Shown: one piece after another, positions 57,542 through 64,000 of the stretch
Layout: each line of letters starts with the position of its first letter
How positions within the stretch are numbered: the stretch's first letter is position 1
Source: Steinernema hermaphroditum
Lineage: Eukaryota; Nematoda; Chromadorea; Rhabditida; Steinernematidae
DNA: 64,000 bases
Reading direction: 5' to 3'
Assembly: GCA_030435675.1 (NCBI GenBank)
Contig: CM059623.1
Location: 12,246,092-12,310,091 of the forward strand
Program-made: the position numbers and the translations under genes
The notes under the pieces: model-generated
What the model saw: only the letters and a program-made list of their open reading frames with translations
What the model was told of the DNA's origin: nothing
Databases searched by the model: none

Positions 57542-58666
57542 TTACTCCATTTCACAAAAGAACATAACAGCGCTTTCCGAACATTGGGCAAACTCGTGAT
57601 GATGCATCTTCTCCGCATGTTGCTTTGCCTTGCTGGTCGACATCGTCTCTTCTTGATCAGTCGACGATTGTATAACCGACACGGAGCTGACAAACAAAAG
57701 ACATAGATAGTAATCTTTCAAGCTCCTTGGATGCTTCTTGTAGATGAATCGGCACACTTGGTCTCCATGGTAGCTCACATCGTCGTCGATCTGGCGCCTA
57801 ATTCTGGCTGGTATGTTGAAGTCGTTCAGTGATTCGTGGAAGCCTTTCTTGCTCCACTTGACGTTGTGCTTCTTGAAACCTTGAAACAGCTCATCGTTTT
57901 CGTAGAAATGGGACCCGGTGAACGTTGAGTAGAATTTCAAAAGCTGCTTCTTGGAGCTTTTCGTCCAACGTTCGACCAGAAGTGGCAGGACGGTGTCTTT
58001 TCCGGTGACTAAGGTGTCAAAGTCGGGCTTATCGAAGAGATCCACGAGGATGTCCAAACATGGAACGTAGTCGAATTCGTCGTCCAGCGTTAGAGATCTC
58101 ATTCTTCGTGAGAGCAAGGGTCTAAAGACGCTCTGCTGTGAAGCCCTGTCCGCCCACTCGATCTTCACTTCAAGATTTGGTTGACTCTCTGGAATCTTCA
58201 GTTTCTCCAAGAGGACATGGAGATTTTGGACTTCTTGTTGGCTGACCGTAGGCGTATCGCTGGCGATGACTAACTGGATAGCACGGCTTCTAGTGTAGAG
58301 CTTAGAAAGTTCTTCCAGGAAACCTTCTCCAATACATATGAAGTTTTCATGCTTCGATCTATCCACTCCGATGTCGATGATGAGCTTCGAGAGAAACCGA
58401 TGGTTTTCGAGGACGTAGCACAACGAAGATTCGCCTTTTTGGAGCTTCTTCTTGGGTTGGATGGAAGACTTGGAGACGCCCAAATTCGACGAAGAGAAGG
58501 ATTTCGGGTCAGGTGTGAATATATCTACCAACAGGTTGAAGCGATGGAGTTTGTGATCTTCAGCATAGGCGCCGTATCTTCCGCTTAGCTTCAGAAGTTC
58601 CTTCAGATCGCGAAAAGCCACATTTTTGACGACCTCTTGAGTGAAGATGTCGGGTACCCGGTCCAT
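57542..58666 (-). CDS. possible F-box-type protein, nematode-specific
   Basis: One long open frame of 374 residues on the minus strand. The N terminus (MDRVPDIFTQEVVKNVAFRDLKELLKLSG) resembles a degenerate F-box (P-x2-(I/L)-x2-(E/V)-V, then D-L-x2-L-x3-S), and the rest has the leucine-spaced, weakly conserved character of the large nematode F-box families that act as Skp1-cullin substrate adaptors. The last 50 residues look less natural, and the true 3' end may be spliced near 57700. No signal peptide or membrane segment. Family assignment is tentative; the gene itself is likely real from the length of the frame. Confidence 0.6.
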   Translation of the reverse strand: MDRVPDIFTQEVVKNVAFRDLKELLKLSGRYGAYAEDHKLHRFNLLVDIFTPDPKSFSSSNLGVSKSSIQPKKKLQKGESSLCYVLENHRFLSKLIIDIGVDRSKHENFICIGEGFLEELSKLYTRSRAIQLVIASDTPTVSQQEVQNLHVLLEKLKIPESQPNLEVKIEWADRASQQSVFRPLLSRRMRSLTLDDEFDYVPCLDILVDLFDKPDFDTLVTGKDTVLPLLVERWTKSSKKQLLKFYSTFTGSHFYENDELFQGFKKHNVKWSKKGFHESLNDFNIPARIRRQIDDDVSYHGDQVCRFIYKKHPRSLKDYYLCLLFVSSVSVIQSSTDQEETMSTSKAKQHAEKMHHHEFAQCSESAVMFFCEME

Positions 58667-59428
58667 GGTGTGATCTGCGGAATGGAATTTTGTTGATGGA
58701 TTTTGCGGAGTGCGATCTTTGGCACTACTGCATCACAGTTTACGTGATGTTTCGAAGTTTACTAACGGTCCCAAAGCTGTGCTACCAGATCGTAACTTAC
58801 TTCAGAGATGTCACTCGGTCAAAACTAAGCTCGAGAAGGAGATTAAAAATTTTACCGAGTCTCGGGATTAAGATCAGGGGTCGGGATCGAAAGATCGATG
58901 AAATTGGTGAAAATATCGGGACTCGAAAACATCTCTTCTATTCAACCTTCTGTTCAATCACTTTAGCGGCGATTAAGTCAAAAGTCAAAAGTCAAACAGC
59001 TTTATGGAAGGCTTATCCGAAGAAACTTTCACTATATTTCTGTTATTCCACTTTACAAATGGCTTTAAGATTTGAGTTTTGAGTTTTACACAGCCCAGGT
59101 CGCAATGTTGTAAACAGTAAATGAAAGAGAAAAGAAGTAGAAGTTTAGAAAAGAACACAATACATATTTAAAAATGGAAACAAAAGCGAACGGAGTGGGG
59201 TGCGTTTTACAGGTTACAAGCTCGATTTCTGTTTAAATTACTTGTAGAGTCAACTTGAGGCAGGTTAATCTGACTTATGAGGGTAGGTCGTCTTCTCTTC
59301 TCTTTGAGTAGGTGGTGGAAAACGACGTCGTTAATTCAATTTATTTCATAAGACTGAATTAATTTTTTCGCTCACGCGTCGCATCATCAGGGGCGCCAGC
59401 CGTCGTATTAGAATCACATTCGCCCGGC
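58667..59428. other. intergenic
   Basis: No gene or repeat supported. Divergent promoters of the F-box-like gene and the next family gene. Confidence 0.35.
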
Positions 59429-60222
59429 ATGATCAAGTCCCTCGTCATCTTGCTTCTGTTTTTTGGATTGACCACCGCCGAAGTCGACCGAATATACCGA
59501 GTGGCGTTGGAAAGAGATTTCGCCGATCTGAAGGTACCCACCCCCTCATCCTAGCGACAAACTCTTCCCTCCAGTTAATCATTGGCACTTCACGATGCTG
59601 GCTGTCTGGAACGGACGGAGATATCACTCCTTCTATTGGATTTATCGATGGACGCGATAGGTTGCTCTGGAAATACACCCTTCCCGTTATCTTCGGAGCT
59701 GACAGTGACAACCTCGAAGCAGGCACTCGCCTGAAAGTACTCCGTTTTGTACGGTACTCTATGAAAATTAACGTCTTCAGGTGGCCGACAAGATGCCTAC
59801 AGGAACCGTCAACGAAATCGAGGAGATCTGCTTAAAGCATGCAAATGGAAGCCAGAAGATGTACGAAAACTGCTTCGGTCCTAACGTAGTCAACATCGAA
59901 AAGTACGCATGGCATCGGCGGTCATCCGAGTGGAAGCCAGGCTATATTAGCACGATGATCGATTACGTGATCCACTCAAACACGTAAAAACACCCATAAT
60001 TTTACTTAAAAAATAGTTCCTTTAAGTGAGAAAGAGACGACAGAGGAGAAATTCCTCATGATTGGACCGTTCTACGACTGCGACAGTAACTGGGTCGACA
60101 GTAAGCACAGAGAGTCGTACATCCGTTGGGACGTCAAAGACTACATCTCCCGCAAGTATCTCCCTAGTGAACATTTCAAGGTTGGACGGCATCTGCCCCA
60201 AGTTCAATTCCATCACAACTGA
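59429..60222 (+). CDS. secreted PLAT-like family member Q (type I)
   Basis: Exons 59429-59533, 59575-59736, 59781-59983, 60027-60222; 221 residues. Signal peptide MIKSLVILLLFFGLTTAEV, then IYRVALERDFADLK. Exon 2: TSRCWLSGTDGDI, IGFIDGRDRLLWKY, DNLEAGTRLK. Exon 3: EEICLKHAN, YENC, EWKPGYISTMIDY. Exon 4: DCDSNWVDSKHRESYI and YLPSEHFKVG. Intron 3 ends in TTTAAG, a weaker acceptor than usual, but it is the only one that keeps the frame. Sister of O (43407), 15 kb away on the other strand. A mariner relic begins about 100 bp past its stop. Confidence 0.84.
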
Positions 60223-60324
60223 TCGCGACGACTATATCCCAATGACATGGCAACCATGCGACAAAGAAATAAATGCTTCCTGTAATATCTGTCCAAATAG
60301 TGGAACTCGATCAATGTTTACAGG

Positions 60325-61650
60325 GTGTTCCATAAGTTCTGCAACGCCTCAAAATGAGCATATCTCGCCGAAAATTCAACGGGTTCGCTCGAAAATTGGT
60401 GTACCTATAAAAGAGAACCAGGAGAAAAATAATCTAGAACGATTGTTCGAAATCACCAAATCACTTTCAGCGGAAAAAAAGGCTTTGAGAAGTTTCTTAA
60501 CATTCATCGACGTGGCCACGAGCAAAGAAATCCGCGTACAGCTTTTCACGAATGAGCAGATTTTTTTTGATCAAACCATTCTTAAATCGGCATAACGAGC
60601 GAGTTATCCGTGAAACAGGTTCTCCTCGATCTGTTGAGTTCAAAAAAGCCACTTCCCACAGAAGTCCGTCAAGATATGAGCCAAAATAAAAGGGATGGAC
60701 CCAGAGATGGGCGGATACGGATCGGATCGGCTAGCCGTTCAGCCGATCCGTGAGCTGGCTGGCAATCCGTCAGCCGTCATCCGGCTCACAGCTGAGCCGT
60801 ATCATCCGTCAGCCGTCATCCGGCTCACAGCTGAGCCGTATCATCCGTCAGCCGTCATCCGGCTCACGGCTCAGCCGATCCGATCCGTCAGCCGGATGAC
60901 GGATGATACGGCTCAGCCGTTCAGCCGGTTGGCCAGCCGTCTCTTTGCGTCGGTGCGGGGAGCGCATCGTTGAAAAAGTTGACATCGCATTGTTGAAAAA
61001 GGTGTCAAGATTAACTCAAAGATCTATCGAGAACGGAATTTGAAGACATATGTGGCATAATTCACTTAAGAACGCTTCAAATGATACGGCTCAAGGCTGA
61101 ACGGCTGGCCAGCCGGCTGATACGGCTCAGCCGCTGCCATCTCTGAATGGACCGAATGAAACCCGTTTTTATTGAAAAAGGTGTCAGGATTAACTCGGAA
61201 ATCAATCCAGAACGGAGTCTGAAGACATATGTGGCATAATTCACTTAAGAACGCTTCAAAAACGACAATTGGGTGCTCCAGAAAGACAGGGCCCAGGCGC
61301 ATGGATCGAAATCATCGATGGAAGTCGCGAATCCGATCTGCCCTAAGTTAGTGAAGCAAGGATATGTGGCCCTCCACTAGCCCCGACCTGAATCCGCTGG
61401 AATATTACATCTATGGATTCTTGGAAAGTGAAGTCTCGCAAATCCAGTACACTAGCTTAAACAGTCTGAAGCGATCTCTGGAGCGAGTAAAAAACTTCGA
61501 CAAACTTCGAACTTCGACCGTTTTTCGAACGGTTTTGTACTTCACTAATGGAATGCGTGGTGCTGATCATTTTGCGGACAAAACGGGCACTGTTACCGAT
61601 CATAATCGGTGCAAATCTGAAGATACGAACGTGTGACATTTACTACTCGA
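60325..61650 (+). mobile_element. mariner relic, copy 2, split by a hAT-type foldback
   Basis: Begins near CAGGGTGTTCCATAAGTTCT, typical of a mariner terminal repeat; transposase pieces include FTNEQIFFDQ, GVKINS-like, the NWV-x-Q-D block and WPSTSPDLNPLEYY followed by LESEV and the C-terminal SLKRSLERV. Many stops; interrupted at 60702-61145 by another element. The matching 3' terminal repeat was not found. Confidence 0.85.
60702..61145. mobile_element. hAT-type foldback (MITE), 444 bp, nested in mariner
   Basis: Ends CAGAGATGG and CCATCTCTG are inverted, as in hAT elements. It is flanked by an 8-bp target duplication, GATGGACC (60694-60701) and AATGGACC (61146-61153), 7/8 matching. The interior consists of self-complementary AGCCGTATCATCCG/CGGATGATACGGCT units plus a captured piece of mariner (about 60985-61080) nearly identical to sequence 180 bp further on. 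Confidence 0.8.
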
Positions 61651-62124
61651 CCGCGGACGGAAAAATGAGCCTTTTGACACACCGTGCAACCACGGCGTGT
61701 CAGCGCCATTGAAGCCGAGACAGAAAAGCGTCCGCGCTATCGTGGCAGGACCACAAAAAATGTTATCAGTTTCTTGCTTTTTGAGCACCAAAATGCAGAT
61801 TTCTCTGCGAGGAAGTCGAATTTTCAAAATTCAACAGATGAATCGATAGCAAATCCTCTGCTGAGCATTTTGAGCATTAATCGGAAGCGACGTCCGACTT
61901 TTACTTCGTCGCGGGAGCCAACAATATCCGCCCTGGCACATCTTGTACCCATTTCTCAGCGAAGAAGTTGAATTTGCAAAATCCAACAGGTGAATAGATA
62001 GGAAATTCACTGCTGAGCATTTTGCGACCCATCTGGAGCAGATTGGATGCGACTTGAGAAAGTTTATCCATTTCTATGGTGTGGCTTTCGCCACGGACGC
62101 GAAAATGTCTGCCCTGACACGCCG
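61651..62124. other. intergenic
   Basis: Diverged short repeats (GAATTTTCAAAATTCAACAG at about 61819 and GAATTTGCAAAATCCAACAG at about 61970). Nothing else supported. Confidence 0.4.
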
Positions 62125-62249
62125 TGCAACACGGCAACCGAGCGACCGTGTGACTTTTCCTAACGCCACTCTAGGGCATGTGGATGTAACATGTCGGACA
62201 CCTCTGTTCTGTCAAATCCGCAACATTTATTGAATCATATTGATCATAA

Positions 62250-63032
62250 TCAATGGCATTTGGAATACTTGTCAGCAATCCTAAAGGTCGCCTTGGAAAC
62301 GGCGCACCTTTCTTTGTTCTCCGAAGCTCTCATGAAGTATACAGTCTTTCCTATGAACCACGGGTCCTTTGCGTAGAATTCGGACGTCCCCTTGAGATCT
62401 TCTATCCACACACTGCAAATGTTCGATACAGAAAGCTGCGAACTGTGCCGACTTACTCATTATCATCCTTATGATTAACGGTGACAGTTACAGAGACCCA
62501 GTCCAGCGCCCAGTCAGGGCAACCGCCTTTCGGTATAAAATGGAAGAAGAGAATGTTAGGCCGCGTCAGGCACGTTTCGTACTCGTCGCGGGTGGTCGCC
62601 TCATAGCGACAAGCCTTCTCTACGTCCTTGTATCTCGACTCTTCTAGCGTATCCGTCTGAAAAGCGTGAAAATGAACAACGAAAGTGACTGGAAGACATA
62701 CGAATTCATCCAGTGAGCCTTCATCGAAACGGAGTCCATCACCATCAAACCATGGAGAGTCTTTATAGTAGTTGAAGAGCTCATTCGTCGATTCATTGAC
62801 GTATCCATAAGTGAATTGTATCCAAGCGTCCGATCCGGCAAACGTCGTTTTGGCATTTGTTTGCACTTTGTACTGAAATCACCAAATTTATAAAGATTCA
62901 AAGAACCGAAGGGTGTACAGTGGCCTGGATGAAGTATTTCTCAGGGTGGTCTATGTCATAGTAGTGGTGGCCGTAGTAGTAGGCGTCGGTCGCTGGCAAC
63001 AGAGCCAGTAGGGTGAGAGGCAAGAACATCAT
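62250..63032 (-). CDS. secreted PLAT-like family member R (type II)
   Basis: Exons 62919-63032, 62702-62872, 62457-62656, 62250-62412; 215 residues. Signal peptide MMFLPLTLLALLPATDA. It follows its duplicate P in exons 1, 2 and 4 and in the second half of exon 3 (NILFFHFIPKGG, DWALDWVSV), but the first half of exon 3 reads LEESRYKDVEKACRYEAT and YETC, as in L (37646), not P. The protein is thus a mosaic. Exon 2: AGSDAWIQFTYGYVNEST and LRFDEGSLDEF. Terminal YSKC region conserved. Confidence 0.88.
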
Positions 63033-63424
63033 CTTGTAAGCGGCGGCAGCTGGGATTCCGTGGACACACTTGCTCTTCAAGCTCGCAGTGACCCGAGTGT
63101 CGCTGCTTATTGAATCCACAAGGTGTAGAAGACGAGGGGCACAATGAACGGTTACTATTTATTCACCGATCACTGGCACAAGACGACACAACAGCACAGA
63201 GCGACCGACCCGCACGTGGTCGCAGTCGCACAAAGATTGACTCGAGTGGCGTTCTGCAAAATCCTCCATGTCTAGATTGAAGATGGTGTTTTCGAATGTT
63301 CCGTAGACAGTAATGGCAGATGATCGACTGATTTTGGGCTCTGTGGAGAGAAGATTGATCGTTCGCGACTGGTTGCAACGACAACGAATTGTGGCGTTGA
63401 TCACCTCACTCACATTGGGACACG

Positions 63425-63475
63425 CCTGATGTCGTTCCCTTAAGATCTTCTATCCATACACTGAAAATGTCCGGT
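63425..63475 (-). pseudogene. type II exon 4 fragment, second copy
   Basis: Same relic as at 47595-47645, carried along in the segmental duplication. Confidence 0.6.
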
Positions 63476-63483
63476 ACATTTCT

Positions 63484-64000
63484 GTAAAACAGGTTGTGTT
63501 CGATCTGTTGAGTTAAAAAAAGCCATTTCCCACAGAAGTCCGTCAAGATATGGGCCAAAATAGAAGGGACGAGCCGAACGAAACCCGTTTTTATTGAAAA
63601 AGGTGTCAGGATTAACTCGGAAATCTATCGAGAACGGAATTTGAAGACATATGTGGCATAATTCACTTAAGAACGCTTCAAAAACGACAATTGGGTGCTC
63701 CAGAAAGACAGGGCCCAGGCGCATGGATCGAAATCATCGATGGAAGTCGCGAATCCGATCTGCCCCAAGTTAGTGGAGCAAGGATATGTGGCCCTCCACT
63801 AGCCCCGACCTGAATCCGCTGGACTATTACATCTATGGAGTCTTGGAGAGTGAAGTCTCACGAATCTGGCACACTCGCTTGGACAGTCTGAAGCGATCTC
63901 TGGAGCGAGCAGAAGGAATGACGTCTCCGAGCATAGGAGGTTGTCGACACCGAACAGAAACGCGATGTTTTACTACCCTGATATTGGCAGTCCATTTTAA
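63484..64000 (+). mobile_element. mariner relic, copy 3 (runs to the window edge)
   Basis: Starts mid-transposase at the duplication junction and covers KPVFIEKG, the NWV-x-Q-D block, SPDLN-x-L and LDSLKRSLERA. It is closest to copy 1, with stops in the frame. Confidence 0.82.

Larger units (their letters stand above)
62125..63482. repeat. 1.36-kb segmental duplication, copy 2
   Basis: Counterpart of 46296-47653. It is flanked on the right directly by a mariner fragment (junction at TACATTT|CTGTAAAACAGG) and lies 0.5 kb from another on the left, so its movement may have involved mariner DNA. Confidence 0.92.

Overview
The window looks like nuclear DNA of a free-living or parasitic nematode; the clade is not resolved. 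Four things point there. Introns are tiny and uniform (mostly 38-50 bp) with TTTCAG/TTTTAG acceptors. Bare acceptor-like sites lie 0-6 bp upstream of several ATGs, as expected for spliced-leader trans-splicing. There is an srsx-like chemoreceptor. There is also an astacin protease with the nematode layout EGF-CUB-mucin-C-type lectin.

Layout. 0.05-4.1 kb holds three ordinary genes: RNA polymerase II subunit RPB3 (-), an AASDHPPT-type phosphopantetheinyl transferase (+) and a four-helix membrane protein (-). From 5.4 to 63 kb the window is dominated by one multigene family, with 18 apparently intact members plus several relics. They encode secreted proteins of about 200-240 residues with a shared four-exon plan: signal peptide; a GT(D/N) strand block ending in (N/D)(N/F)(L/F)E-x-(G)T; a helical block with two cysteines followed by W-(K/A)-P; and a cysteine-bearing tail. 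Order and spacing of the motifs resemble a PLAT/LH2 beta-sandwich carrying an inserted cysteine-pair segment; that assignment is inference. Two subfamilies are visible: type I (most members, tail with C-x2-D-W) and type II (Tyr/His-rich N terminus, tail ending in a YSKC-like motif).

Between family members lie a small 8-Cys secreted protein (22.4 kb), a 1382-residue astacin with about 80 TTTTEEP repeats (24.5-29.6 kb), an srsx-like GPCR (30.3-31.4 kb), the last exons of a probable BH3-only cell-death gene with two possible 3' ends (41.6-41.9 kb), a lysine-rich protein ending in a CaaX prenylation box (48.2-49.1 kb) and a possible F-box protein (57.5-58.7 kb).

Mobile DNA is prominent in the last third: a complete, apparently young Ty3/gypsy LTR retrotransposon (49,725-54,617; LTRs identical by eye, 5-bp target duplication), a full-length BED-finger hAT transposase gene directly beside it, three mariner relics, a 444-bp hAT-type foldback element nested in one mariner, and a 1.36-kb segmental duplication carrying a type II family gene. 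Further structure includes a 277-bp-armed inverted repeat enclosing a whole family gene, a 61-bp tandem repeat, a 286-bp (AC)n tract and two tRNA-Thr-like repeats.

The picture is a rapidly evolving tandem cluster of secreted proteins, diversified by local duplication, inversion, gene conversion, intron loss and transposon traffic, set beside a few conserved housekeeping genes. All splice models were made by eye from the sequence.
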